Below, in pieces: positions 30,207-38,460 of a DNA stretch of 51,681 nt (position 1 is the first letter of the stretch; each line of letters starts with the position of its first letter). Location: assembly GCA_947427035.1 (NCBI GenBank), contig CANEGK010000015.1:1-51681 (forward strand), in the 5' to 3' direction. The translations under genes were made by a program, and so were the position numbers. The notes beneath the pieces were generated by a model. That model had not been told where the DNA came from and did no database searches. It saw only the letters and a list, made by a program, of their open reading frames with translations. The DNA comes from an uncultured Clostridium sp. GTDB lineage: Bacteria > Bacillota > Clostridia > Oscillospirales > Butyricicoccaceae.

Positions 30207-31193
30207 ATGTGTACCAGTATTGCGATGAAAACCGATGATTTTTATTTTGGCCGGAATATGGATCTCGACTGCGCTTTTGGCGAGCGCGTCGTCATCACGC
30301 CGCGCGGCTATCCCTTTTCCTTCCGCCGTGCGGGGCGCATCGAACTGCATCATGCCATCATCGGCATGGCGACGGTGCGCGACGGATACCCGCTGTACGC
30401 CGAAGCATCCAACGAGCGGGGATTGTGCATCGCCGGCCTCAACTTTCCGGAAAATGCCTACTATCCCGCCCAGGGGGACGCGGGCAAGGCCTGTATTTCC
30501 CCCTTTGAGCTGATCCCGTGGGTGCTCGGCAAATGCTCGTGCGTGGAAGAGGCCTGCGCCCTGCTGGGCAAAACCTGCCTGGTCAACATCCCCTTCAGCG
30601 ACGATTTGCCCGTCTCCCCGCTCCACTGGCACATCGCCGACCGGAACAGCTCCGTTGTTTTGGAATCGACCCACAGCGGGATGCAGGTTTACGAAAACCC
30701 CGTCGGCATTATGACCAACAACCCGCCCTTTGACTTCCACCTGCAAAACCTGTGTCAGTATATGAACCTGACTCCCGGCCCGCCGGACAACTGCTTTAAC
30801 GCCAAAGCCAATCTCAAACCGTTCGGGTTCGGGCTGGGCAGCGTCGGCCTGCCGGGCGACTTTTCCCCTGCCTCGCGTTTTGTCAAAGCGTCCTATCTTC
30901 TGCTCAATTCCATCAGCGAAGCGGATGAGCACAACAGCCTTTCGCAGTTTTTCCATCTGCTCGAATCGGTTTCCATGGTCCGGGGCGGCGTGCTCATTCC
31001 CGACGGCGGCAAAGAGAAATACGAAATCACCACCTATTCCTGCTGTATCAACGCCGACAAGGGCATTTATTATTACAAAACCTATACCAACCACCAGATT
31101 ACCGCCGTCAGCCTGCATCACGAGGATCTCGACGGTTCCGAGCTCATTATATATCCCATTCGGAGCGTGCAGCAGATTTTTCATGAAAACTGA
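30207..31193 (+). CDS. Bile salt hydrolase / choloylglycine hydrolase
   Basis: The 328-aa Ntn-hydrolase keeps the key residues of the bile salt hydrolase group: nucleophile Cys2 (MCTS, exposed after Met removal), Arg16 and Asp19 in GRNMDLD, Asn in GLCIAGLNFP, Asn in MTNNPPFDFHLQNL, and Arg in PGDFSPASRFV. Length and these motifs follow the Clostridium perfringens enzyme closely as I recall it. The reaction removes glycine or taurine from conjugated bile acids; penicillin V acylase activity is the alternative in the same family. GGGGGTG precedes ATG 30207. No bile transporter is adjacent. It marks the host as a vertebrate gut resident. Confidence 0.88.
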   Translation: MCTSIAMKTDDFYFGRNMDLDCAFGERVVITPRGYPFSFRRAGRIELHHAIIGMATVRDGYPLYAEASNERGLCIAGLNFPENAYYPAQGDAGKACISPFELIPWVLGKCSCVEEACALLGKTCLVNIPFSDDLPVSPLHWHIADRNSSVVLESTHSGMQVYENPVGIMTNNPPFDFHLQNLCQYMNLTPGPPDNCFNAKANLKPFGFGLGSVGLPGDFSPASRFVKASYLLLNSISEADEHNSLSQFFHLLESVSMVRGGVLIPDGGKEKYEITTYSCCINADKGIYYYKTYTNHQITAVSLHHEDLDGSELIIYPIRSVQQIFHEN

Positions 31194-31255
31194 CCGGCGG
31201 CCGGGCGCAGGCGCTACGGGCTCACACCGCGGCGCCCCCTGCCCGCCCTGTGGGA

Positions 31256-31284
31256 TTGATTTTTCCGCCGCTTTCCTTTACAAT
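31256..31284 (+). promoter_or_regulatory. Promoter of the DUF4317 gene
   Basis: TTGATT (31256-31261), a 17-bp spacer and TACAAT (31279-31284), about 44 bases before the ATG. Confidence 0.7.
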
Positions 31285-31327
31285 GGAAAGCGTTCTTTTC
31301 AAATCCTACAGACAAGCGAGGTACCCC

Positions 31328-32488
31328 ATGAACCAGAAAGAGGTGGGCGAGCTGCGCCGCCGCTTCAGCCCGGATAGAAACGCCGTCAGCCGCATTTACG
31401 GCTGTTATGTCAACGGCAGCGGAGAGATCATCTCCTGTATTGACCAGTCCCTTGGGACCATGCCGCTTGAAGAAAGCGAAGCGTATCTCGGCCTTTTTAA
31501 AAAATCGCTGTCCGGCGCTGTGGGCCGCAGCCTGATTGACATTTCCTTTTCTACGGCGCAGGTCATGGACAGCGACGAGCACCGCCTGCTGTCGGCGCTG
31601 CGCGATTCCGCTTTGCAGGACGATGAAACACGGCAGGCCTTTTTCCGCAAAGTCATCGACAGCCTGGACATGGACGGCGCCAACTACCTGATTCTGCTGG
31701 CGCACGACCGCTATGACGTGCCCTTCCGCGGCGGGGACGGCGAAACGCTGCCCGATTCCGGCGACGAGGTCTTTTCCTATATCCTCTGCTGCATTTGCCC
31801 GGTCAAGGACGGCAAGGCGGCCCTCGGCTATTCTTCCGGCGACAACGGCTTCCACCGTCTGGCCGCCAGCCAGATTGTCGCCGCGCCCGAGCTGGGCTTT
31901 CTCTTCCCCGCCTTTGACAACCGCACGGCCAACCTGTACAGCGTCCTCTTTTACTCGCGCAGCGCGGACAAGCTCCACCGCGAGTTCATCGACGGCGTCT
32001 TTCGCGCCGAACCGCCGCTGTCGGCAGCCGAGCAGAAGGAAGGCTTTCAGGCGGCGCTCGGCGAAGCGCTGGAAAATGCGTGCTGCCTTGATGTCGTGCA
32101 GTCGGTACACGAGCAGCTGTGCGAAAAAATCGAGCTGCACCGCGAAAGCCGCGACCCCGAACCGCTGACTCTGACCGCGCAGGACGTCGGATGCATTCTG
32201 CAAGACTGCGGCGTCGAGCAGGAGCATGTCGCCGCCTTCTGCGAAAAGTGCGCTGAACAGTTCGGCCCGTCGGCAGCCCTCAGCCCGCAGAATCTCATCG
32301 ACAGCAAACGGTTTGAGGTCAAAACGACCGACGTCACCATCACCGTCACGCCGGAGAGCAGCTATCTGCTGGAAACGCGTATCATCGGCGGCCGGCCCTA
32401 TCTGCTCGTCCCCGTCGGCGACGGCATCGAGGTCAACGGCCTGCCGGTCGGCATCCGGCTGCCGGAACAGGAAAATCAGCCGGTTTGA
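31328..32488 (+). CDS. DUF4317-family protein
   Basis: The 386-aa protein starts MNQKEVGELRRRFSPDRNAV with RIYGCYVNGSGEIIS, the signature of DUF4317, a cytoplasmic family common in gut Firmicutes with unknown function. It has a SGAVGRSLIDI motif and a central YILCCICPVK segment. The C-terminal 60 residues form a beta-rich tail ending in KTTDVTITVTPE. GAGG precedes ATG 31328. It is followed 20 bases later by the ferredoxin-like gene and is probably cotranscribed. Confidence 0.85.
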   Translation: MNQKEVGELRRRFSPDRNAVSRIYGCYVNGSGEIISCIDQSLGTMPLEESEAYLGLFKKSLSGAVGRSLIDISFSTAQVMDSDEHRLLSALRDSALQDDETRQAFFRKVIDSLDMDGANYLILLAHDRYDVPFRGGDGETLPDSGDEVFSYILCCICPVKDGKAALGYSSGDNGFHRLAASQIVAAPELGFLFPAFDNRTANLYSVLFYSRSADKLHREFIDGVFRAEPPLSAAEQKEGFQAALGEALENACCLDVVQSVHEQLCEKIELHRESRDPEPLTLTAQDVGCILQDCGVEQEHVAAFCEKCAEQFGPSAALSPQNLIDSKRFEVKTTDVTITVTPESSYLLETRIIGGRPYLLVPVGDGIEVNGLPVGIRLPEQENQPV

Positions 32489-32508
32489 TTACAAAAGGAG
32501 AATCCGCT

Positions 32509-33183
32509 ATGCTTCGTAAAATCATTCAGATTGATGAAGACAAATGCAACGGCTGCGGCGCGTGCGCCGCGGCCTGCCACGAAGGGGCCATCGGCATGGT
32601 AAACGGCAAGGCCCGGCTGCTGCGCGACGATTACTGCGACGGTCTGGGCGACTGTCTGCCCGCCTGCCCGACCGGCGCCATCCGTTTTGTCGAGCGTGAG
32701 GCGGCCGCCTACGACGAAAAAGCCGTTCTTTTGCACCGGCAGCAAAAGCAGAAAGCGCCCTGCGCCTGCCTGGGCACACAGACGCACGAGCGCGCCCCCC
32801 ATGCCGCAGAAGACGAATCCCAGCTCCGGCAGTGGCCGGTGCAAATCAGGCTGGCGCCCCCCAGCGCCCCGTATTTTGACGGCGCCGATCTTCTCATTGC
32901 CGCCGACTGCACCGCTTATGCCTACGCGCGTTTCCACCAGGACTTTATCCGCGGGCGGGTGGCGCTGGTCGGCTGCCCCAAGCTGGACAGCGTCGATTAC
33001 AGCGAAAAGCTGGGCGACATTCTTTCCCACAACGATATCCGCGGGATCACCCTTGTGCGGATGGAGGTTCCCTGCTGCGGCGGAATGGAAAGAGCCGTCC
33101 GCAGCGCGCTGGACAAAAGCGGAAAGTCCCTTCCGCTGCACGTCGCCGTCCTTTCCACCGACGGACGCCTGCTCAGCCGCTGA
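32509..33183 (+). CDS. 4Fe-4S binding protein with C-terminal unknown domain
   Basis: The 224-aa protein has an N-terminal ferredoxin module. The first cluster is CNGCGACAAACHEG; the second CDGLGDCLPACPTG, where the usual second Cys is Leu, a pattern I recall as typical of this clostridial family. From about residue 100 a separate domain follows with DCTAYAYARFHQDF, VALVGCPKLD and VPCCGGMERAV, whose Cys residues could bind another cluster. It is likely an electron carrier or redox sensor; partners are unknown. GGAG precedes ATG 32509, and a terminator follows. Confidence 0.85.
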   Translation: MLRKIIQIDEDKCNGCGACAAACHEGAIGMVNGKARLLRDDYCDGLGDCLPACPTGAIRFVEREAAAYDEKAVLLHRQQKQKAPCACLGTQTHERAPHAAEDESQLRQWPVQIRLAPPSAPYFDGADLLIAADCTAYAYARFHQDFIRGRVALVGCPKLDSVDYSEKLGDILSHNDIRGITLVRMEVPCCGGMERAVRSALDKSGKSLPLHVAVLSTDGRLLSR

Positions 33184-33191
33184 ACCGCATC

Positions 33192-33217
33192 GGCCGCCCT
33201 GCCTGGGCGGCCTTTTT
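33192..33217 (+). terminator. Terminator after the 4Fe-4S gene
   Basis: GGCCGCCC (33192-33199) pairs with GGGCGGCC (33205-33212), followed by T5. Confidence 0.85.
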
Positions 33218-33301
33218 GCTCTGGCCAAGCGCCGCGCAATGTGTTAAACTGTTAGAAACGGCTTTTGGCCGGAATCTGCCGCAAAAGGGGGAAGCGCCGC
33301 C

Positions 33302-34174
33302 GTGTCTCCGCGCCGTAATCCGCATGTCGCGCCCGTCGTCAAATGGGCCGGCGGCAAGCGCCAGCTTTTGGATGTTATCTTGCCGCTGCTGCCCGCCCGC
33401 ATTGCCTTTTACTGCGAGCCGTTTGTCGGCGGCGGCGCCGTTTTATTTGCCCGTCAGCCGCGCCGCGGTCTTGTCAACGACCTAAACAGCGGGCTGATAG
33501 AGCTGTACGCCGTCATCCGCGACGATGTCGACGCCCTGATTGCAGATCTCCAGCAGCACGAAAACACCGCCGAATATTTTTACCGGCTCCGCAATTTAGA
33601 CCGCGATCTGGCCGGATTTTCCGCCCTTTCGCCGGTCGAGCGCGCGTCGCGGCTTTTGTACTTAAACAAAACCTGCTACAACGGCCTGTTCCGCGTCAAC
33701 GCCGCCGGCCACTTCAACACCCCTTTTGGCAACTATAAAAACCCCAATCTGACCGATGAGCGGGCGTTGCGCGCCGTCAGCCGCTACCTTGCAAAAAACG
33801 CCCTCGAGCTGCGCAGCGAGGATTTTGAGAGCACGCTGGCCGACGTGCCGCGCGGCGGCTTTGTCTATCTTGACCCCCCCTACGATCCCCTTTCAGACAC
33901 GGCCAACTTCACCGGCTACCAGAGCGGCGGCTTCGGCCGCGACGCGCAGCTGCGCCTGCGCCGCTGCTGCGAGGATTTACACCGCCGCGGCGTGCGCTTT
34001 CTGCTTTCCAACTCGTCAACCCCTTTTATTCGCGGGCTGTACGACGATTTCGAAATTCACACGGTACAGGCCCGCCGCGCCGTCAACCGCGACGCCGGCG
34101 GCCGCGGCCCTGTCGAGGAGGTTCTGGTACGCAATTATGGGACGCAACGACGACGCGTGGGCCCTGCTCTTTGA
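33302..34174 (+). CDS. DNA adenine methyltransferase, Dam/DpnIIA type
   Basis: The 290-aa protein is an alpha-class (D12) N6-adenine methyltransferase. Motif order is that of M.DpnIIA/Dam: VVKWAGGKRQLLD at the N-terminus, SAM-binding FVGGGAVLF, an LNKTCYNGLFRVN recognition-domain segment, and catalytic DPPY in VYLDPPYDPLS. Enzymes of this group methylate GATC; that specificity is a guess from family. The start is GTG 33302 after GGGGGAAGC. It overlaps the next gene by 38 bases in another frame, a typical restriction-modification arrangement. Confidence 0.88.
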   Translation: MSPRRNPHVAPVVKWAGGKRQLLDVILPLLPARIAFYCEPFVGGGAVLFARQPRRGLVNDLNSGLIELYAVIRDDVDALIADLQQHENTAEYFYRLRNLDRDLAGFSALSPVERASRLLYLNKTCYNGLFRVNAAGHFNTPFGNYKNPNLTDERALRAVSRYLAKNALELRSEDFESTLADVPRGGFVYLDPPYDPLSDTANFTGYQSGGFGRDAQLRLRRCCEDLHRRGVRFLLSNSSTPFIRGLYDDFEIHTVQARRAVNRDAGGRGPVEEVLVRNYGTQRRRVGPAL

Positions 34175-35405
34175 GCGCTATTCCATTGCAGAGCAGGTCC
34201 GCGCCAACGGCTTCTTTCTGATCTCGGCCGATCAGATTCGGCAGTACCGCGAGCCGCGGCTCATGACCAAGTTCGACCATATTGTCAGCCTGCCCGCCCT
34301 CTTTGCGGAAAACGGGCTTGCCGTTCTGCCCGTTTCGCGCGGCGATTACATCATTTCGTCCTTTGCCGCCTATCATTGCTTTGAAGAGCCGGCGGGCGAA
34401 ACGGCGCGCGCCCACCTGCCCGCTCACCTGCAAAGCCTTGCGTCACAGTATCTGACGAGCGAGGCCGTCGCCCTCAACTGCGCGCACGCCTGCGGCGTTC
34501 TGGACGACTTTCTGGGCGAAGAGGGTCTGACGCCCACGGCCAGCGGCCGCATGGGCTCAGGCCGGTTCGACTTTACGATCGACAGCGCGCGCGGCCCCCT
34601 ATGCGTTCCCGTGCGAAACGCGCAGATCGAAATCGACGCCGCTTACGAAGGATCACGCTCTCTCTCGCTGTTTGAGGCCAAGAGCAGCCGTTCGCACGAT
34701 TTTCTCATCCGGCAGCTTTACTACCCCTTCCGTACCTGGCGCTCACGCATTCACAAACCGGTGCGGACGGTGTTTTTCATCTTTACCGGCGGCGTTTTTT
34801 ACCTGTATGAATACGGTTTTGCCAACCCGGAACACTACAACTCTCTCTTTTTGCTCCAGCAGAAAAACTACAGGCTCGACGCCGGCATTTCCCTGCCTGA
34901 CATCGAGCGTCTGCTCCAAACGGCCGTTGTGCGTCCCGAGCCGGCCTTTCCCTTTCCGCAGGCCGACAGCTTTGAGCGAATCATCAACCTGCTCGAACTG
35001 CTGGCTGTACAGCCGATGAACGGCGAGGACATCGCCGGGCAATATCTGTTCACCCCGCGCCAGAGCGGCTACTACACCAACGCGGGGCGCTACCTGGGCC
35101 TGATTCAAATGGCCCGCACACCTTACGGCCCTGTGTTTTCACTGACGCCGCGCGGCGCGCAGCTTTTCTGTATGGATCTGCGGCAGCGCCGGCTTGCATT
35201 GGCCGAAGCCATTTTGGAACACGGCGTCTTCAACCAGCTTTTGCGCCTGTGGCTGTCCAGTGGCCAGGCGCCCGATAAAAACATCGCCGTGCAGGTCATG
35301 CGGCAGTCGCGGCTGCGCGGCGTTGACTCCGACAGCACCTATGCTCGCCGCGCATCCACCGTTCTGTCCTGGCTGCGCTGGATTCTGAGCATTGTTGAAA
35401 ACTGA
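34137..35405 (+). CDS. Putative type II restriction endonuclease (PD-(D/E)XK type)
   Basis: The 422-aa protein carries a PD-(D/E)XK-like centre near residues 155-185: FDFTID, then EIDAAYEG, then LFEAKSS, where the last gives E-x-K. The C-terminal third (GEDIAGQYLFTPRQSGYYTN, LTPRGAQLF) looks like winged helices. I recall similar proteins annotated as type II restriction enzymes next to Dam-type methylases. The start is ATG 34137 inside the methylase gene; GAGGAGG lies 15 bases upstream, rather far. It is the natural partner of the upstream methylase. The cut site cannot be predicted safely. No frameshift is seen. Confidence 0.75.
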   Translation: MGRNDDAWALLFERYSIAEQVRANGFFLISADQIRQYREPRLMTKFDHIVSLPALFAENGLAVLPVSRGDYIISSFAAYHCFEEPAGETARAHLPAHLQSLASQYLTSEAVALNCAHACGVLDDFLGEEGLTPTASGRMGSGRFDFTIDSARGPLCVPVRNAQIEIDAAYEGSRSLSLFEAKSSRSHDFLIRQLYYPFRTWRSRIHKPVRTVFFIFTGGVFYLYEYGFANPEHYNSLFLLQQKNYRLDAGISLPDIERLLQTAVVRPEPAFPFPQADSFERIINLLELLAVQPMNGEDIAGQYLFTPRQSGYYTNAGRYLGLIQMARTPYGPVFSLTPRGAQLFCMDLRQRRLALAEAILEHGVFNQLLRLWLSSGQAPDKNIAVQVMRQSRLRGVDSDSTYARRASTVLSWLRWILSIVEN

Positions 35406-35447
35406 TTTGCCTGAGCGGCGGAAAATGATTATACGGAGGAAGCCACA

Positions 35448-35645
35448 GTGAAAAGAAAGTACAGCCCGGAAGAAGTTGAAGCGCATATGTCCGGGCGCCT
35501 CTATATCAATACAGATGATTTGAATATTTTTATAAAAAGAAAAGGGCTCCACGCTTGGACCATGAATTTAGGCAATCCATACTCCTGGGTTATTATGGGG
35601 GCTGAATTGCTGTTTATCGCGATCATACTGTTCATTCTGCTTTAG
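35448..35645 (+). CDS. Small membrane protein, 65 aa
   Basis: GTG at 35448 follows GGAGG at good spacing. The product has a charged, Met-rich N-terminal half and one hydrophobic helix at the C-terminus (ELLFIAIILFILL). It would be a single-pass tail-anchored-like membrane protein. There is no family I can name. It lies 42 bases after the restriction gene and may be cotranscribed with it. Confidence 0.6.
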   Translation: MKRKYSPEEVEAHMSGRLYINTDDLNIFIKRKGLHAWTMNLGNPYSWVIMGAELLFIAIILFILL

Positions 35646-35733
35646 ATACAGGCATCTACAGGCCGAAGATGTTTTTGCAAAAAGAAAAGAGGCCAGCCGT
35701 TCCGGCATGGAATGGCGCTTCGGCAAAAAAGCC

Positions 35734-35761
35734 TTGCATTCCTGTGATTTTTGAGTATAAT
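35734..35761 (+). promoter_or_regulatory. Promoter of tRNA-Gly
   Basis: TTGCAT (35734-35739), a 16-bp spacer and TATAAT (35756-35761), ending 9 bases before the tRNA gene. Confidence 0.75.
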
Positions 35762-35770
35762 ATAAGGTAT

Positions 35771-35844
35771 GCGGGCGTAGTTCATCGGTAGAATGAAAGC
35801 TTCCCAAGCTTTAGAGGTGGGTTCGACTCCCATCGCCCGCTCCA
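35771..35844 (+). tRNA. tRNA-Gly (CCC)
   Basis: A 74-nt cloverleaf with acceptor GCGGGCG/CGCCCGC, D-arm GTTCATCGGTAGAATG, anticodon loop TTCCCAA (CCC), T-arm GGGTTCGACTCCC, and encoded CCA after discriminator T. It decodes GGG. It is transcribed from its own promoter. Confidence 0.95.
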
Positions 35845-35845
35845 T

Positions 35846-35882
35846 CCCCGCGAAATCCTGCGGATTTCGCGGGGACCTTTTT
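35846..35882 (+). terminator. Terminator of tRNA-Gly
   Basis: CCCCGCGAAATCC (35846-35858) and GGATTTCGCGGGG (35862-35874) form a perfect 13-bp stem followed by ACCTTTTTT. A close copy of the stem appears at 36005-36029. Confidence 0.85.
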
Positions 35883-35891
35883 TATTTTATA

Positions 35892-36029
35892 GATTTCCGG
35901 GAAGTGAATTCCCGGAAATCGTTGCGGCGCATCAGCGCCGCCGGCCTGAGGGCCGGTTGGCAAGCCCAAAACCCATATATCTAAAGCGGGCGGGCTTGCC
36001 ATTCCCGTGAAATCCGCAGGATTTCGCGG
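35892..36029 (+). repeat. Run of five hairpins after the tRNA-Gly terminator
   Basis: Consecutive perfect or near-perfect stems: GATTTCCGGGAA/TTCCCGGAAATC (35892-35920); GCGGCGC/GCGCCGC (35924-35941); CCGGCC/GGCCGG (35941-35956); GGCAAGCCC/GGGCTTGCC (35959-36000); and CCGTGAAATCC/GGATTTCGCGG (36005-36029), the last nearly identical to the tRNA terminator stem and also followed by a T-rich stretch. No gene is present in 35880-36107. It may be a structured RNA or a repeat cluster. Confidence 0.6.
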
Positions 36030-36107
36030 AGTTTCCTTTTATTATTACGGCTTTGGGCCGCCAAAATGGCCTGAAAGCCCATGGTTTATAAAAAGGGGGC
36101 GCAAAAA

Positions 36108-37607
36108 ATGGCTGTCATCGCAACAGCGGCCGTCATGCGCACGGCCGAGGCGCTGGCCGACAGCGCAGGCGTCAGCTACGCCGAGCTGATGGAGCGCGCC
36201 GGGATGCTGGCGGCACAGGCCGCCGCACAGTCCCTTTCGCCGGGGGACCGTGTGCTGATTTTATGCGGCAAGGGCAACAACGGGGGAGATGGGCTGGTCA
36301 TGGCACGCGTTTTGCACGAAGCCGGCTTTGTGCCCGCGGTGCTCTTTACCATGGGCACTCGGCTTTCGCCCCTGGCGCAGCACAACCTGGAGCGGTTGGA
36401 CGGTTCCGGGGTCGAGGTGTACGATCTGCCCCTGTCCGACGCCGAGCTCAGCCGGCTGCTGTCCGATGCATCCCTGGTGGTCGACGCCGTTTTCGGCACC
36501 GGCTTTTCCGGCGCGCTGCCCGGACATCTGCCGCCGCTTTTCGCGCGCATCACGCAAAGCGGCCGGCCCGTTATGGCGCTTGACGCGCCCTCTGGCGTCA
36601 ATCTGGACACCGGGGCAGCCGACGAACACACGCTGCGAGCCGCGCAGACGCTGTCCTTTGCCTGCTTAAAGCCGGGGCATCTGCTTAAAAGCTCGTCAGC
36701 GCTCTGCGGGCGCCGTACCGTTCTGGACATCGGCATCACCGAGGACCAGCTGCGCCGTGCCGGCGCTTTTGACCGGTTGGACGCCGCCGCGGCTTCCCGC
36801 GGGGTTTTGCCCCGCCCGGCCGACGGCCACAAAGGCTCCTTCGGACGTCTGCTCGCCGTCTGCGGCAGCGGGCTGATGAGCGGCGCTGCCCTGCTTTCCT
36901 GCGAAAGCGCGCTGCGCAGCGGCGTGGGAATGCTGCGGCTGCTCTCTTCACAGCCGGTGCTGGCCGCCGCGGCCGCTCGGCTGCCCGAATGCCTGCTGGG
37001 CCTGCCCGAAAATCTGGGCAGCGCCCTGGACTGGGCCGACGCCGCGCTGTGCGGCTGCGGGCTTTCGGTATGCGCCGAAACGCGCCTGCGGCTGCGCAGG
37101 CTGCTTGACGGCTTTTCCGGCCCGCTCGTCATTGACGCCGACGGCCTGACCCTGCTGGCCGAAGATCGCGCGCTTCTGCGCAGGACGGCGGGCCGTGCCG
37201 TGCTGACGCCCCACATGGGCGAAATGGCGCGGCTCTGCTCTTTATCCGTTGACGAAATCCGGCAAAAACGCTTTGACATCGCGGCCCGTTTTGCACAGGA
37301 GCACCGTGTGACGCTGGTGCTCAAAGACAGCTGCACGACGGTGGCCGCGCCCGACGGCCGGCTGTGGCTTTTTGACGGCGGCAACAGCGGCCTGGCCAAA
37401 GGCGGCAGCGGCGACGTGCTGGCCGGCGCCATCGCCTCTTTTGCCGCGCAGGGGGCCGATTTGACCGACGCGGCGCTGGCCGGCGTGTGGCTGCACGGCG
37501 CGGCGGCCGACCTGGCGTGCGATGAGCTGGGCGAACGCGGAATGCTGCCCAGCGACGTTGTCCGTTACCTGCCCCGCGCCATCCGCACGCTGACTGTATC
37601 TGAATAA
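36108..37607 (+). CDS. nnr: Bifunctional NAD(P)H-hydrate epimerase / dehydratase
   Basis: The 499-aa fusion repairs damaged nicotinamide cofactors. The N-terminal YjeF_N domain (about residues 1-210) has LILCGKGNNGGDGLVMARVL and DAVFGTGFSG. The C-terminal ribokinase-like domain has HKGSFGRLLAVCGS, PLVIDADGLTLL, TPHMGEMARL and GGSGDVLAGAI with the catalytic Asp. The epimerase interconverts R and S hydrates and the dehydratase uses ADP or ATP to restore NAD(P)H. AAAGGGGG precedes ATG 36108; an ATG 9 codons earlier overlaps that site. It is likely the first gene of a unit with the TauE-like pair. Confidence 0.93.
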   Translation: MAVIATAAVMRTAEALADSAGVSYAELMERAGMLAAQAAAQSLSPGDRVLILCGKGNNGGDGLVMARVLHEAGFVPAVLFTMGTRLSPLAQHNLERLDGSGVEVYDLPLSDAELSRLLSDASLVVDAVFGTGFSGALPGHLPPLFARITQSGRPVMALDAPSGVNLDTGAADEHTLRAAQTLSFACLKPGHLLKSSSALCGRRTVLDIGITEDQLRRAGAFDRLDAAAASRGVLPRPADGHKGSFGRLLAVCGSGLMSGAALLSCESALRSGVGMLRLLSSQPVLAAAAARLPECLLGLPENLGSALDWADAALCGCGLSVCAETRLRLRRLLDGFSGPLVIDADGLTLLAEDRALLRRTAGRAVLTPHMGEMARLCSLSVDEIRQKRFDIAARFAQEHRVTLVLKDSCTTVAAPDGRLWLFDGGNSGLAKGGSGDVLAGAIASFAAQGADLTDAALAGVWLHGAAADLACDELGERGMLPSDVVRYLPRAIRTLTVSE

Positions 37608-37659
37608 TTGCCGCGCGCACGCCCAAACTAACTCCAAATGATTTTGCGTGGGGGAACTT

Positions 37660-38016
37660 ATGGGCGAAAAGCAAAAATACCTGGCGGCAGGGACGCTGGC
37701 CGGACTGGCCAACGGCTTTTTCGGCGCGGGGGGCGGCGTCGTGCTGGTGCCGCTGCTGCTCGGCTGGATCGGCCTTGACGAAAAAAAGGCCTTTGCCACC
37801 TCGGTCTTTATCATCCTTCCCATTTCGGCGCTGTCGGCTGTGCTCTACTGGCGGCAGGGCAGGCTGGATCTGCTGGCCGCCCTTCCCTATCTTGTCGGCG
37901 GCTTTGCCGGCGGCCTTTTGTGCGGGAAACTGTACCACCGGCTGCCCGCCCTTTTTCTGCGCCGGGCTTTTGGCGCGCTTCTTATTGTCGGCGGCGTGCG
38001 GGCGGTGCTGCGATGA
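37660..38016 (+). CDS. TauE/SafE-like half-transporter, first half
   Basis: The 118-aa membrane protein has about four helices and the TauE/SafE (DUF81) signature at its N-terminus: AGLANGFFGAGGGVVLVPLLL. Complete family members have two such halves in about 250 residues and export sulfite or other organic sulfur anions. Here the halves are separate genes that overlap by 4 bases (ATGA), so the transporter is probably a heterodimer. GGGGGA precedes ATG 37660. The substrate is unknown. Confidence 0.85.
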   Translation: MGEKQKYLAAGTLAGLANGFFGAGGGVVLVPLLLGWIGLDEKKAFATSVFIILPISALSAVLYWRQGRLDLLAALPYLVGGFAGGLLCGKLYHRLPALFLRRAFGALLIVGGVRAVLR

Positions 38017-38381
38017 GCGGCTTTCTGCTCCCGGCGCTCGCCGGTCTTTTGACCGGTGTGCTGACCGGGGCCGGCGTCGGCGGCGGAACCCTGCTCGTGC
38101 TTTACCTGACGGCGCTGGCCGGCGTGGGCCAGGGGCAGGCGCAGGGCGTCAACCTGCTGTATTTTCTGGCCACCGCGCCGCCGGCGCTTTATTCCCACCT
38201 GCGCAATAAACGCGTCTGCGTCAAGCCCGGCCTGCTGGCTGCGGCCGCCGGCTGTGCGGCCGCTCTTATGGGAACCTTTTTGTCGCGCATGGCCGGCGAC
38301 GACATGCTGCGCCGCCTTTTCGGGGTGCTGCTCGTCGTTGTCGGGACCAAAGAGCTGTTTTTCTCTAAAGCAAAAAAGTAA
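38013..38381 (+). CDS. TauE/SafE-like half-transporter, second half
   Basis: The 122-aa membrane protein repeats the family motif: AGLLTGVLTGAGVGGGTLLVL, with four helices and a short basic tail (FSKAKK). It starts inside the stop codon of the first half (ATG 38013), which implies coupled translation and assembly in a fixed ratio. A strong terminator overlaps its stop. The split form looks natural, as both halves keep clean starts and ends and there is no frameshift. Confidence 0.85.
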   Translation: MSGFLLPALAGLLTGVLTGAGVGGGTLLVLYLTALAGVGQGQAQGVNLLYFLATAPPALYSHLRNKRVCVKPGLLAAAAGCAAALMGTFLSRMAGDDMLRRLFGVLLVVVGTKELFFSKAKK

Positions 38382-38406
38382 AGCCGGCTGAGCCGGCTTT
38401 GTTTTT
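38380..38406 (+). terminator. Terminator of the nnr-TauE unit
   Basis: AAAGCCGGC (38380-38388) pairs with GCCGGCTTT (38392-38400), followed by GTTTTTA. Confidence 0.85.
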
Positions 38407-38460
38407 ATCCCCGGTTGTGCTATACTGAATCCATCATCAACCGACAAGGACGTGCTTTGT

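Noticed and set aside
33222..33301. Promoter directly upstream of the methylase gene
   Set aside because: TAAACT at 33245-33250 could be a -10 box, but no acceptable -35 is found at the right distance.
36176..37432. 418-codon minus-strand frame rich in Ser and Arg
   Set aside because: Shadow of nnr; composition is that of reverse-complemented GC-rich code.
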